Shown here in pieces: positions 7,679 through 15,976 of a stretch of DNA of 28,027 nt (within the stretch, counting starts at the first letter, position 1; each line of letters opens with the position of its first letter). The DNA comes from a virus. Under the pieces are notes generated by a model. That model was not told the DNA's origin, did not search any database, and saw nothing but the letters and a program-made list of their open reading frames with translations. The translations under genes were made by a program, and so were the position numbers. Where the stretch lies: positions 1 through 28,027 of IMG/VR virus record IMGVR_UViG_3300025781_000049. The stretch is one strand, 5' to 3'.

Positions 7679-9070
7679 GTGAAAAATCCTTTACCCCTAG
7701 ATCTAGATCATTATGAAAAGATCATTATGTATAATTCCATAATGGATCAGAATTATCTAGAAACCATTTTTGAATATACAAAACCTTCATTCTTTAAAAA
7801 TAAAGATATCAAAACTGTTTTTTCAGTTCTACATTCTTATTACGAAGAATATAAGAAAGTACCAAATATAACAGAACTAAAAGCTCATCTTATAAAGGAT
7901 GAGGATAAGCAAGCATTAAAGAATGTTGTTTTATCATTTGATTCTATAGATAAAACTTACGATAAAGAAATTCTAATTAAAAATACTGAAAGATTCATTA
8001 AAGAAAAATCAGTAATGAACACCGTACTGAGTACCTCTTTGGAAGTACAAAGTGGTGAAATTGATACATCTAAGATTTTAAAAAAGTTTGAAGATGCTTG
8101 CAATATTTCTCTAATTCAGAATCTAGGATTTAATTATTTTGAAAATATTGATGATCATATAAATGATCTACAGAAAGTTTTTAAAAAACTTCCTTCTGGT
8201 TGGAAGTGGTTGGATAAACATTTAGGGGGTGGATTTGAAGCTGAAGGAAGAGCTTTATATTGTTTTTTTGGAGTAACTAATGTAGGTAAATCTATCTTCC
8301 TTGGTAACATGGCTACAAATATTGTTAATCAAGATAAAACTGTAGTTTTGATTACACTTGAAATGGCTGAACAGGTTTATGCTAAAAGAATCAGTGCTTC
8401 ACTATCAAAGATTCCATCAAATGATCTAGTAGTTCAACTTGAACCTTTAAGAAATCATCTCAATCAATATAAACTTAGAAACAGAAATTCAAAACTTATT
8501 ATTAAGGAGTTTCCACCAAAAGCTGTAACATCACTTCAAATTAAGACATATATTGATAAACTAAAACAAAATGGAATAGTTCCAGATGCAATCATTATCG
8601 ATTATCTCAATCTAATTTCTCCCACACAAAAGGGACTTAATTCTTACGAATCAATTAAGCAAACTACAGAAGAGATTAGAGCATTGTCTTATCATTTCGA
8701 ATGTCCTGTAATTACAGCTACACAAGCAAATAGAGCAGCAGTATCTACACCAAATCCTGACGTTGATAAGGTGGGAGAATCTATGGGTCTTGCTCATACT
8801 GTTGATGCACAGTTTTCAATTTGGACTGAAGCAGAAGATATAGAATTAGGTATCATTCATCTTGGTATTGTTAAGAACCGATTTGGTCCTAGACAAGTTC
8901 ATACTCAACTTAAAATTGATTATCCAACACTTTCATTAAGTGAAATGGATGAAGTTGCATTTAAATATGAAATCAAAGGAAGAATGCCTACCAATCTAGT
9001 TGATGATTCAAACCCAAACATTTCAGATATTTTAAATAGCGTTCAAAATTATAGTGATGGTGAAAATTAA
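7679..9070 (+). CDS. 41: Replicative DNA helicase gp41 (DnaB family)
   Basis: A 463-residue protein from GTG 7679; TTG 7670 would add three residues. The C-terminal RecA-like domain has Walker A GVTNVGKS (198-205), the catalytic Glu in LITLEMAEQ (about 228), Walker B AIIIDYLNLI (Asp308) and a later TQANR motif, all as in T4 gp41. The N-terminal 150 residues are helical and resemble the DnaB-type collar only in size and composition. It would unwind the fork as a hexamer, loaded by a gp59-type protein, probably the gene at 9389. A promoter with inverted repeat lies just upstream, and the following gene begins after a hairpin. Family assignment is secure; the start codon is less certain. Confidence 0.93.
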   Translation: MKNPLPLDLDHYEKIIMYNSIMDQNYLETIFEYTKPSFFKNKDIKTVFSVLHSYYEEYKKVPNITELKAHLIKDEDKQALKNVVLSFDSIDKTYDKEILIKNTERFIKEKSVMNTVLSTSLEVQSGEIDTSKILKKFEDACNISLIQNLGFNYFENIDDHINDLQKVFKKLPSGWKWLDKHLGGGFEAEGRALYCFFGVTNVGKSIFLGNMATNIVNQDKTVVLITLEMAEQVYAKRISASLSKIPSNDLVVQLEPLRNHLNQYKLRNRNSKLIIKEFPPKAVTSLQIKTYIDKLKQNGIVPDAIIIDYLNLISPTQKGLNSYESIKQTTEEIRALSYHFECPVITATQANRAAVSTPNPDVDKVGESMGLAHTVDAQFSIWTEAEDIELGIIHLGIVKNRFGPRQVHTQLKIDYPTLSLSEMDEVAFKYEIKGRMPTNLVDDSNPNISDILNSVQNYSDGEN

Positions 9071-9092
9071 AGACTTACGCATAAGTAAGTCT
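9071..9092 (+). other. Hairpin immediately before a start codon
   Basis: AGACTTAC (9071-9078) and GTAAGTCT (9085-9092) form a perfect 8-bp stem with loop GCATAA. The stem begins right after the gp41 stop and ends one base before the ATG at 9094. No T-tract follows. The position suggests control of translation or mRNA processing in the helicase operon. Confidence 0.55.
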
Positions 9093-9093
9093 A

Positions 9094-9396
9094 ATGATCA
9101 TAACATCCTCACAACAATTTGAAAATTTATGCAATCCAGCAGATGCTCTCAATATAGAAGAGTTTGAAGAAATTACTCTTAAATTTGGATCTTTTGTATG
9201 TATAGCTAAAAATAAAAAAATGAATTATTTAAATTTTTTAAAATTTTTAGTAGACGATAAAAAGACACAAAAAATTTATTTTGCACTTTTGGGAGAATAT
9301 TCTTTACAAAATATTATAAGAGCGTATCTTGGTTCTACACCAAATGTCTATAAGAAGATATTTAGGTCTAAATTAAACCAAAAGAAAAATGCTTGA
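9094..9396 (+). CDS. Hypothetical protein in the 33-59-32-like position
   Basis: A 100-residue protein of unknown function. No motif is recognised; it is mixed alpha/beta in appearance with a basic C-terminus (SKLNQKKNA). Its place directly before a probable gp59 and gp32 matches that of T4 gene 33, the late-transcription coactivator (112 residues), but I see no sequence resemblance, so the name is not transferred. Its start abuts the hairpin at 9071-9092, and its end overlaps the next gene by 8 bases (ATGCTTGA), implying coupling. Confidence 0.6.
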   Translation: MIITSSQQFENLCNPADALNIEEFEEITLKFGSFVCIAKNKKMNYLNFLKFLVDDKKTQKIYFALLGEYSLQNIIRAYLGSTPNVYKKIFRSKLNQKKNA

Positions 9397-10042
9397 AATT
9401 ACAGAATCGGAAAAATTAATATATAATACATATTTGCGTTGTTCTAGATTTGGACAACCTGTGACATTCAGAAAGGATTTTTCTGATATGGATCAAAATA
9501 CGATTGTAAATCTTAAAAAGATTTCTAACTTTTTAACCAGATATCCACATATAAAAGTGATGGATTATTTTTATGCACCAATAGGATTACACGCTGATGA
9601 TGAATATCCAAAACTGAGTTTCTTCACAACTTTAGCTGCTATGAAGAACTATACTCTTTTTAAGAAAAAACAAGAAGAGGAAGATCCAGAAAAACAATTT
9701 GAATTAATTAAAGAAGGATTTAAGTTTATTGGAATGTTTTGTCTAGAAAATAAAATAACACTTGAGCAATACGCAAAACATAAAACTGGATATATGCTTT
9801 CATGGTTAAATCATTATCGGGAACATAGAATTAGCCCATATTGTTTAATGGAAATAAATGGAATATTTTCAGTTTTACACGAACTTGAAAATGACGAATT
9901 AGAACTTTTTGCAAAAAATTTAAACGAAAAGATTGTTGCATTTAAAACAAGATATGCTAATTCTAATAAGACAAAAGAACTGGTAAAAGAAGCAACAATA
10001 AAAATCTCTTCTTTTGTCAAAAAAAACTTGCAAACAAAATAA
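9389..10042 (+). CDS. Probable gp59-like helicase loader
   Basis: A 217-residue, largely helical protein, the same length as T4 gp59. Support is positional and structural rather than motif-based: it follows gp41 and the small gene above and immediately precedes gp32, as gene 59 does in T4, and its C-terminal helices (NGIFSVLHELENDELELF, then KTRYANSNKTKELVKEATIK) align loosely with the gp59 C-terminal pattern. Gp59 loads gp41 onto gp32-coated DNA at forks. The start overlaps the previous stop by 8 bases. The gp32 promoter -35 box lies at the extreme 3' end of this gene. If it is not gp59, it is an unknown replication-cluster protein. Confidence 0.6.
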   Translation: MLEITESEKLIYNTYLRCSRFGQPVTFRKDFSDMDQNTIVNLKKISNFLTRYPHIKVMDYFYAPIGLHADDEYPKLSFFTTLAAMKNYTLFKKKQEEEDPEKQFELIKEGFKFIGMFCLENKITLEQYAKHKTGYMLSWLNHYREHRISPYCLMEINGIFSVLHELENDELELFAKNLNEKIVAFKTRYANSNKTKELVKEATIKISSFVKKNLQTK

Positions 10043-10055
10043 AAACTGCTACTAT
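10028..10055 (+). promoter_or_regulatory. Sigma70-like promoter for gp32
   Basis: TTGCAA (10028-10033), 16 bases, extended -10 TGC plus TACTAT (10047-10055), then 6 bases to the ATG at 10062. It has the same spacing and a near-identical -10 region to the uvsX promoter. The predicted transcription start coincides with the start codon. Confidence 0.6.
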
Positions 10056-10061
10056 ATATTT

Positions 10062-10919
10062 ATGACAACCAAATACAACTCGAATATATTCGACTCACTA
10101 AAGGATGCACTCTCCACCAAGGAGGTTACTGACAACGCCTTCAAGGATTTCTTGAAGATGGATATTGATAAGACATATGTAGTTCGTCTCCTTCCAAACA
10201 TTCAGGATGGTAAGCGTACACGTTTCCATTACTATCAGCACGTTTGGAAGTCAGTGGTTACTGGTAAGGTTGTAAGCTGCCTGTGTCCCCATACCACGGA
10301 GGATAAGTGTCCTATTGATGAATATCGTTCAAAGGCATACTATTCCAAGAATGATACGCTTATTGAGCAGTCTAAGCCTCTCAAGCGTAATGAGAAGTGG
10401 CTTTATAATGTTTACGTTATTAAAGATCCAACCAATCCTGAGAATCAGGGTCAGGTTAAGATTCTCAATGCAGGTACACAGCTTCAGAAGATTATTCAGA
10501 ACGCTATTGACGGTGATGATGCAGATGAGTTCGGTTATCGAATCTTTGATCTTTCTCCTAACGGTTGCAATCTAAGAATCAAGGTTGAGAAGAATGACGG
10601 CGGTTATGCAACCTATGTTTCTTCTAAGTTCACTTCCCCTAGTGAGATTGAAGGTCTTGATGATCCAGATGAGGTATATGCATCAGTTAAGAGCTTGGAC
10701 ACAATTTTCCAAGCAAAGTCATACGATGATGTTAAGAAGCTCATGGATGTTCATTTCTTCGGTAAGTCTGAAGATGAAACTCAAGTTTCAACCCCAGTTC
10801 AGCAAAACGATGATGAAGATGATGATTTCGTAACTCCAGTTGTAACCAAAAACGAATCTTCAAATTCTGATATGTCTGAACAAGAGAAGAAGATGAGAGC
10901 GATCTTAGAAGATCTGTAA
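10062..10919 (+). CDS. 32: Single-stranded DNA-binding protein gp32
   Basis: A 285-residue protein; ATG 10062 is chosen over the upstream in-frame 10014, which lies before the promoter. The OB-fold core contains a putative zinc subdomain with His60, Cys73, Cys75 and Cys83 (SCLCPHTTEDKCP), spaced somewhat differently from T4. The stretch VIKDPTNPENQGQVK aligns closely with VVKDPAAPENEGKV of T4 gp32. The C-terminus is acidic (NDDEDDDF) and ends in MRAILEDL, like the protein-interaction tail of gp32. It coats single-stranded DNA and organises gp41, gp43, gp59 and UvsX. Codon use is biased towards AAG, CAG, GGT and CGT, unlike the adjoining genes, as expected for an abundant protein. The next gene starts one base after its stop. 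Confidence 0.95.
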   Translation: MTTKYNSNIFDSLKDALSTKEVTDNAFKDFLKMDIDKTYVVRLLPNIQDGKRTRFHYYQHVWKSVVTGKVVSCLCPHTTEDKCPIDEYRSKAYYSKNDTLIEQSKPLKRNEKWLYNVYVIKDPTNPENQGQVKILNAGTQLQKIIQNAIDGDDADEFGYRIFDLSPNGCNLRIKVEKNDGGYATYVSSKFTSPSEIEGLDDPDEVYASVKSLDTIFQAKSYDDVKKLMDVHFFGKSEDETQVSTPVQQNDDEDDDFVTPVVTKNESSNSDMSEQEKKMRAILEDL

Positions 10920-10920
10920 G

Positions 10921-11424
10921 ATGAACGTATCACAACAGCAACAAGCATTAGAAGTTGCTAAGTTGGCAGCAATGGTTGGTTCACAGCTTAAGGCTGTGGA
11001 CCAACTTACTGTTGAGCCATCTAGCAATCCAGCAAATAAAATTAACATTAATAATTTTATAGCTAATGTAAATAATCCAAATGCAAATGTAAGACCAGCT
11101 AAATATCTCACATCTACTCCAAATGGTTTTGCACCCCCTCCACCTGAGTCATTTGTTCAGAGTATGGTTCCTGATATTCCAAGTACTGTACCCGTAAGTC
11201 TTAGTCCTACTGAGAGTATTTTTGCTACACAAGCCCCACAAACATCAGAACAACCAATTCAGCAAAAGCAAGAAAATCAAAAATTTGAATTGCGTAAAGA
11301 ATATGATAAACCTTTAATTACTCGTAGTGATATTGATAGTATTAGGAACTCACTAAAAAACATTGACAAGTCATTGTCAGGTCTGCTAGACTATTTTAAG
11401 AATAGTAAAAAGACCGATGAATGA
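10921..11424 (+). CDS. Hypothetical protein co-transcribed with gp32 and the clamp
   Basis: A 167-residue protein of unknown function. Helical Gln-rich N-terminus (VSQQQQALEVAKLAAMVGSQ), a low-complexity Pro/Asn/Ser/Gln middle with a PPPPESF stretch, and a C-terminal amphipathic helix (SIRNSLKNIDKSLSGLLDYF). Two helical ends joined by a disordered linker suggest an adaptor that bridges partners; this is inference. It starts one base after the gp32 stop and overlaps the clamp start by 8 bases, so it is made together with gp32 and gp45. Confidence 0.65.
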   Translation: MNVSQQQQALEVAKLAAMVGSQLKAVDQLTVEPSSNPANKININNFIANVNNPNANVRPAKYLTSTPNGFAPPPPESFVQSMVPDIPSTVPVSLSPTESIFATQAPQTSEQPIQQKQENQKFELRKEYDKPLITRSDIDSIRNSLKNIDKSLSGLLDYFKNSKKTDE

Positions 11425-12169
11425 CTCCCTGCTCCCAATACCAAAAACATCTTTAGAAAAGTTATTGAAGCCTATAAACAGGCTTACCGAATCTTGTGTT
11501 CTAAAGATTGAAGATAATCAATTATATTCTCTCTGTACTTCTTTTGATAACAGTGTTATCCTCTATGCTAGATGTGCTATACCAGTTAGTATTCCTGAAA
11601 CAAAAATTAATTTAATCAACATTAAAAAGCTTTTAACTGGTTTAGACTGTCTTGGTGATGATGGTCAATTTTCTATCAAATTAGAGACTAATCATATTAA
11701 ATGTCAGTCTAAAAATGATGAGACCGGAGAAAATACTCACTTCAAATATCATTTAGTTGATGATGGTATCATTAAAGAATCACCAGTAAAGGTAGACAGT
11801 ATATGTAGTTTGACTTTTGATACGGAATTTGAAATTCCCATTTCAAAAATCAAACAAATCATGTCGGCATATTCCTTTGTGTCTGATGTTACAAAGATTT
11901 ATTTTTATACTAAAAATGATAAAGTATATGCTGAGATTGATGATAAAACATCACAGAATGTTGATAATATATCAATGCTAGTTTCTTCGGGTTATACAGG
12001 AGAATCAATTGATCCTATATCGATTAAAATCGAAGTCTTTAAAAGTTTAATTAGTAGTAGATATCCGATCAAAGTAAAAATCAATAATAAACTTAAGGTT
12101 TTTATTTTTGAAGCACAAGAAGACGATAACGTTAAATTAAAATTTATCGTTTCAGCACTTGTTAAATAA
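11417..12169 (+). CDS. 45: DNA polymerase sliding clamp gp45-like
   Basis: A 250-residue protein, near the length of T4 gp45 (228). Sequence identity is low, but the two-domain clamp pattern is clear: alternating strands with repeated Asp/Lys-rich turns, a mid-domain linker around residues 125-145, and a C-terminal domain ending in strands KVFIFEAQ and LKFIVSALVK as in trimeric phage clamps. It would tether gp43 to DNA and, in T4-type phages, help activate late transcription. Its position between gp32 and unknown small genes supports a replication role. No clamp-loader gene (gp44/gp62) is in the window. The start overlaps the preceding stop. Confidence 0.8.
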   Translation: MNDSLLPIPKTSLEKLLKPINRLTESCVLKIEDNQLYSLCTSFDNSVILYARCAIPVSIPETKINLINIKKLLTGLDCLGDDGQFSIKLETNHIKCQSKNDETGENTHFKYHLVDDGIIKESPVKVDSICSLTFDTEFEIPISKIKQIMSAYSFVSDVTKIYFYTKNDKVYAEIDDKTSQNVDNISMLVSSGYTGESIDPISIKIEVFKSLISSRYPIKVKINNKLKVFIFEAQEDDNVKLKFIVSALVK

Positions 12170-12185
12170 AAAAGCATAATAAATA
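12159..12185 (+). promoter_or_regulatory. Probable promoter for the three-gene unit 12191-13919
   Basis: TTGTTA (12159-12164), 15 bases, TAAATA (12180-12185), then 5 bases to the ATG at 12191. The wider box TAATAAATA (12177-12185) is identical to 7369-7377. It could be a sigma70-type or a T4-late-type element. Confidence 0.45.
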
Positions 12186-12190
12186 GTTTT

Positions 12191-12505
12191 ATGTCAAAGA
12201 ATAAAATAACAACCTGTAGTTACTTTATCAAGCGTCTCCGTGATAGCGGTTATGTTACAGATAAAGTTTATTCCGATTATTCAAATTCCGATCCTAGATC
12301 TTGGACCGTTGTGGTTGATCCTAGAGTATCATCAGTCATGATAACTTGTTTCAACAATCACAATTTCTTCGGTGAAGAATATTTTGAAATGCATGATGGT
12401 GGACAATTTATTCCTGAACACTTTAAACTAAAAACTAGTTCAATTGAAACATTAATAGAATATCTTGTTAAATTTGGTATAAATAATAAGTCTGATAAAT
12501 ATTAA
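12191..12505 (+). CDS. Conserved-looking hypothetical phage protein
   Basis: A 104-residue protein with a compact, mixed alpha/beta pattern: SYFIKRLRDSGY, then DPRSWTVVVDP, VMITCFNN and MHDGGQFIP. It looks like a small globular cytosolic protein and resembles, from memory, unassigned proteins near the clamp gene in marine T4-like phages; I cannot name a function. It begins a likely operon with the genes at 12512 and 12900. Confidence 0.65.
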   Translation: MSKNKITTCSYFIKRLRDSGYVTDKVYSDYSNSDPRSWTVVVDPRVSSVMITCFNNHNFFGEEYFEMHDGGQFIPEHFKLKTSSIETLIEYLVKFGINNKSDKY

Positions 12506-12511
12506 AATAAA

Positions 12512-12907
12512 ATGGCTAGAAAAAAGAAAGATGAGTTTAATGCCAATATACCATCTCTTTCTTCTGTAGATTTTCCACAAAAGATAACATCAAACGCAGA
12601 TGATTCTAAAGAAGAATTAACAAAAAAAGTGTATGATGCAATCTCAAATATCGAATTGCAAAAAAGCATAGATAAATGGTTAAAGGAAAATAAAAAAGAA
12701 AATCTAATAACACAGAGAGATCTTTCTATACTTAAAAGTATAATATCTGAATATTTAGACGTTTTTATTATACTCGGTTATAATCCACATGGCGAAAGAA
12801 TAATTTTGCAAAATTTTAAAAATGCAAGAGACAGAGATGCAATAATGGAATTTTTCAAAACAGTTTTCATAAAACAACAACAAGATAATTTTTTAGACAA
12901 TGACTGA
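12512..12907 (+). CDS. Hypothetical protein
   Basis: A 131-residue protein of unknown function. It has a basic N-terminus (MARKKKDEF), a helical middle, and a conserved-looking C-terminal part with LITQRDLSILKSIISEYLDV and IILGYNPHGERIIL followed by NARDRDAIMEFF. An association with late transcription or clamp function can be guessed from its place near gp45 but has no sequence support. It starts 6 bases after the previous stop and overlaps the next gene by 8 bases (12900-12907). Confidence 0.65.
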   Translation: MARKKKDEFNANIPSLSSVDFPQKITSNADDSKEELTKKVYDAISNIELQKSIDKWLKENKKENLITQRDLSILKSIISEYLDVFIILGYNPHGERIILQNFKNARDRDAIMEFFKTVFIKQQQDNFLDND

Positions 12908-13919
12908 TTTCATCGACCCAACATGTAGCCATCCGACATTAGACGCAACTACCTTTCCTATAGGAAGTGCAGGTAGAAGTAATGGTTTTAATATTCTGCC
13001 GTTTTTATGTCAATTAATGAAGGCAGCAGTTGATCAAAGCGTTGATCCGATGTTAGTGCCTCCTGCTCAATATGACATGTCAAAACATTTAGATTTCTCA
13101 GCACTTACTGGTGTTGGTGATTCTAGATTTAGTACGGGTGCTATAATGTCAGCGGCATTTGTTAAATTCTTACCTAGATTAATAACACAAATAGAGGTAA
13201 AAAATTCTGGTGGTACTCAAATAATTGATAACTATATTTGCGATTCTGATGGCAATGCTATAAAAGAATCCATGACTGTTCCTGTAATGACTACAGTAAC
13301 TAGTAAAGGAGCTAATTTGTATGGTTATGAAATTCCAGCTGGTTTAAATACTAATGATTTATTAAAACCATTAAACCAACAAGAAGTTTATGATTATATA
13401 AATGGGTTTATTCAAAGTCAGTCTGAAAACGCTGCTGATTATTTTATATCTTATTTAGAATTAAATTATCCAAGTAGTAATTGGTCTTATTCGGTTGGTG
13501 GATTTACTCTTCCTCCATTTTTTTATGTTGAAGTCACAAATTCAAAAACAAATCAATATGTTTATTTCAAATATCATGAAAATGTAAAAGATTATGTTGT
13601 GGGTAAATTGTTTGATCTTGGTTTAATACCAAGTAAAAACATTAATTATAGTCCCAAACCTAATTTCAGTAATAGTGCTCTTGTAGCGGCTTACATGAGT
13701 GTAGTTCCGGATTACAAAGATTTATTAAATAATAAAGATGCAAGTCAAACTTATTTGGATAAAGTTAGTAATACAGTCACTACTAGTTCTCCTAATGAAT
13801 ATAAAGATCAAAGACAAGCAAATACTGATAAATACAATCAATTATATAATGATTTCTATGCATTGAAAACAGATTTCTATGCAGTAAAAAAGAAATTACA
13901 AGATAAAAAAGAAATTTAA
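12900..13919 (+). CDS. Hypothetical protein, possibly structural
   Basis: A 339-residue protein with no recognised family. The first 250 residues are strand-rich with Gly, Thr and Asn, as in tail or capsid proteins. The C-terminal 60 residues are a charged, probably coiled-coil tail (KYNQLYNDFYALKTDFYAVKKKLQDKK). It is the last + strand gene before the tail block and meets the spike gene tail to tail, the two stops sharing TTAA at 13916-13919. A virion or tail accessory role is inferred from that position and composition only. Confidence 0.65.
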   Translation: MTDFIDPTCSHPTLDATTFPIGSAGRSNGFNILPFLCQLMKAAVDQSVDPMLVPPAQYDMSKHLDFSALTGVGDSRFSTGAIMSAAFVKFLPRLITQIEVKNSGGTQIIDNYICDSDGNAIKESMTVPVMTTVTSKGANLYGYEIPAGLNTNDLLKPLNQQEVYDYINGFIQSQSENAADYFISYLELNYPSSNWSYSVGGFTLPPFFYVEVTNSKTNQYVYFKYHENVKDYVVGKLFDLGLIPSKNINYSPKPNFSNSALVAAYMSVVPDYKDLLNNKDASQTYLDKVSNTVTTSSPNEYKDQRQANTDKYNQLYNDFYALKTDFYAVKKKLQDKKEI

Positions 13920-15943
13920 CAGTTATATTGTGTACTAGGAGTAACACCCACAATACTTCCATCTGGATTGAATTGTGCTGTTACAGGAACGAAATTGCCA
14001 GTAAAAGCTTCGGCTGGTAATCCATAAGCAGCATTTCTTGCTTGAATTGCATTATTAGCTCTATTTTGAGCATTTGCGAATGATGCACCACCGACTAAAC
14101 ATCCACCGCCTACGGAATTAGGACCCGGTGACGTACCAGAAGGTTCCGGTGGAGGTGTTGGTACGTGACTACCATTAGGTCTATTTGAAAGATAACCTTC
14201 CATACCATCATATGAAACACAAGCGGGATGTTCATGAAAATGTGTATGACCTCCTGATATCTGTGGATGATTATGAGGAAAACTCCAAACAGGCATGAAT
14301 CCCGGATCGACGATACCCGGCCCTGTATCTGTAGTCACAGTTATTGGTGACAACAAGAAATAATCATAACCTGTCATAGCAAATCCTGCTGGTAATCCTT
14401 CATTAGCAACTGGTGTGTTGATTTTAACTAAATTAATACCTTTTAATACCGCATTTGTAAGCCACTCTAAAGATAAGATATAATCCAAACCATCTATGAC
14501 TGTATTTATTATATGTAAAGTTTCAGCAAATGTATTATATACAGTCGCCTGATGACCATTTTCAAATGGAGGTAATGAATTATAAACAGGATGATGTGAA
14601 ACTGGATCACAAGCAGAAGCTGCTTCAGTTTGATATTGTGTACTTCTTGTTATTAAAGTAGGAGTTGCAACTGCTCCATCTAAAATAATAGTACCTTTTA
14701 CATTTAAATCACCATTTACAGAAAGTTTACCAGTTACGTGTGTTCTTTTTGCATCAAAAAGAATAGCACTATCACCAGATCTATCATTTGCGTCTAATTT
14801 TATATTTTTACCTTTTAACGTAGTTAGACCATTAGAAGCGACAATCATTTCACCGTGTGTACTTAATAGGTCAACACTTCCAGCATGAATTGCGGTATGA
14901 CCAGTTGTTTGTATCTCTATACCCGGTGCACCCGCAGATACAGTAAATTTATTACTAGCATCTAAGAAAATTTCACCACCCGGCGTACTATCTACCCCAA
15001 TATGGTGTAACATATCTTTCATTGCACCTTCTTGTTCTATACCCAATTCTTTTTTACCTTTACAATTTAGTCCAGTTGGAAAGGGAACGGATAAACCTAT
15101 GCCATAAGGAATAATATTATTTTTAACTAATCCTGCTCTTATATGTAAACCACCAGAAAAATGATGAACATTAGCATTCGGACTAAGATTTTGTTCGTGT
15201 TTAGTTATTTCGGATTGTTTCTCTTGTAATTGTTGTTGTGCTATATTGTTTGCTTGTTGGAAATTATTACCATTTGTTTTCATCACACCCCCTTCACAAT
15301 TAGGATGTCCGCAACTTTTACCACCAGTTAAAGATAAATTACTGGTTTCCGACATAAAGGGAACCAATAACATAGTTAAATATTTGTTTAATTTTTCTAC
15401 ATTAAATGGTGCCCAAGGTAGAATTTTATATTTTTCAATAGTTCTTAATATTTGACCAGCAAGCACACTTGCTCTTTGCGTGTTTACTTTACCAGCACAC
15501 ACTGGACATTTTACTTGATCGGGTTCTGCTGATTCAAATGCTTGTTTTTTCTGCTCATGTATATCATTAACCATTCCTTGTATAGCACTAGCTGATTGTA
15601 CGGCAGTGCTATCGTGGGAACCCGGTACATTCACCGTATTCCCCTTTGCATGATGAAACGAATGTCCACCAACTACGCTCTGATGAGAACCACCCGTAGA
15701 TTGAACATGATCTTTTTTAGAATTATTAATTGTATCGCCCTCTGAATTTAGAAAAATACCACCGGGTTTCAAGAATGCAAAATTACCAGTATTATCTTGT
15801 AATCCTATTACTGATAAATCATCTGGTACAACAGATCCAAACGGAGATTTCTGAAGATGATATTTAAAAAGAAGTTGACCTGCTGGTGAATAAAAACCAT
15901 CAGTAAATTTTATTTCATTTTCATCATTTACATTTTCGGACAT
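13916..15943 (-). CDS. Beta-helical central spike protein (gp5 C-terminal/gpV-like) with His-rich tip
   Basis: A 675-residue protein. The N-terminal part has short Gly-rich strands (GFYSPAGQLLFKYH, FLKPGGIFLNSEGD). Residues 145-216 carry CPVC (146-149) and CGHPNC (211-216), a likely zinc site interrupted by about 60 residues. Residues 320-425 are a regular repeat of short strands (EIFLDAS, IEIQTTGH, VDLLSTHGEM, IKLDAND, KLSVNGDLNVKG), typical of triple-stranded beta-helix needles. Near the end, His557, 559, 566, 568, 570 and 572 form a cluster (PHNHP, HTHFHEHP) like the metal-binding tips of P2 gpV-type spikes. It would sit under the hub and pierce the outer membrane or surface. The OB-fold gp5 part is encoded separately just upstream. 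The gene has its own promoter-like element, and its stop overlaps that of the convergent gene by 4 bases. Confidence 0.78.
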   Translation of the reverse strand: MSENVNDENEIKFTDGFYSPAGQLLFKYHLQKSPFGSVVPDDLSVIGLQDNTGNFAFLKPGGIFLNSEGDTINNSKKDHVQSTGGSHQSVVGGHSFHHAKGNTVNVPGSHDSTAVQSASAIQGMVNDIHEQKKQAFESAEPDQVKCPVCAGKVNTQRASVLAGQILRTIEKYKILPWAPFNVEKLNKYLTMLLVPFMSETSNLSLTGGKSCGHPNCEGGVMKTNGNNFQQANNIAQQQLQEKQSEITKHEQNLSPNANVHHFSGGLHIRAGLVKNNIIPYGIGLSVPFPTGLNCKGKKELGIEQEGAMKDMLHHIGVDSTPGGEIFLDASNKFTVSAGAPGIEIQTTGHTAIHAGSVDLLSTHGEMIVASNGLTTLKGKNIKLDANDRSGDSAILFDAKRTHVTGKLSVNGDLNVKGTIILDGAVATPTLITRSTQYQTEAASACDPVSHHPVYNSLPPFENGHQATVYNTFAETLHIINTVIDGLDYILSLEWLTNAVLKGINLVKINTPVANEGLPAGFAMTGYDYFLLSPITVTTDTGPGIVDPGFMPVWSFPHNHPQISGGHTHFHEHPACVSYDGMEGYLSNRPNGSHVPTPPPEPSGTSPGPNSVGGGCLVGGASFANAQNRANNAIQARNAAYGLPAEAFTGNFVPVTAQFNPDGSIVGVTPSTQYNC

Positions 15944-15948
15944 AATAA

Positions 15949-15975
15949 TATTTATTTAACTTAATTAAATATCAA
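15949..15975 (-). promoter_or_regulatory. Probable promoter for the spike gene (minus strand)
   Basis: On the minus strand, TTGATA (15975-15970), 15 bases, TAAATA (15954-15949), then 5 bases to the ATG at 15943. The -10 region AATAAATA resembles the T4 late box. It fills the 33-base gap after the gp5-like gene. Confidence 0.45.
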
Positions 15976-15976
15976 A

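Noticed and set aside
10315-10833. Two + strand open frames inside gp32
   Set aside because: They lie in another frame of a gene with strong motifs and biased codons; their translations are Met/Ser/Leu-rich and unlike proteins.
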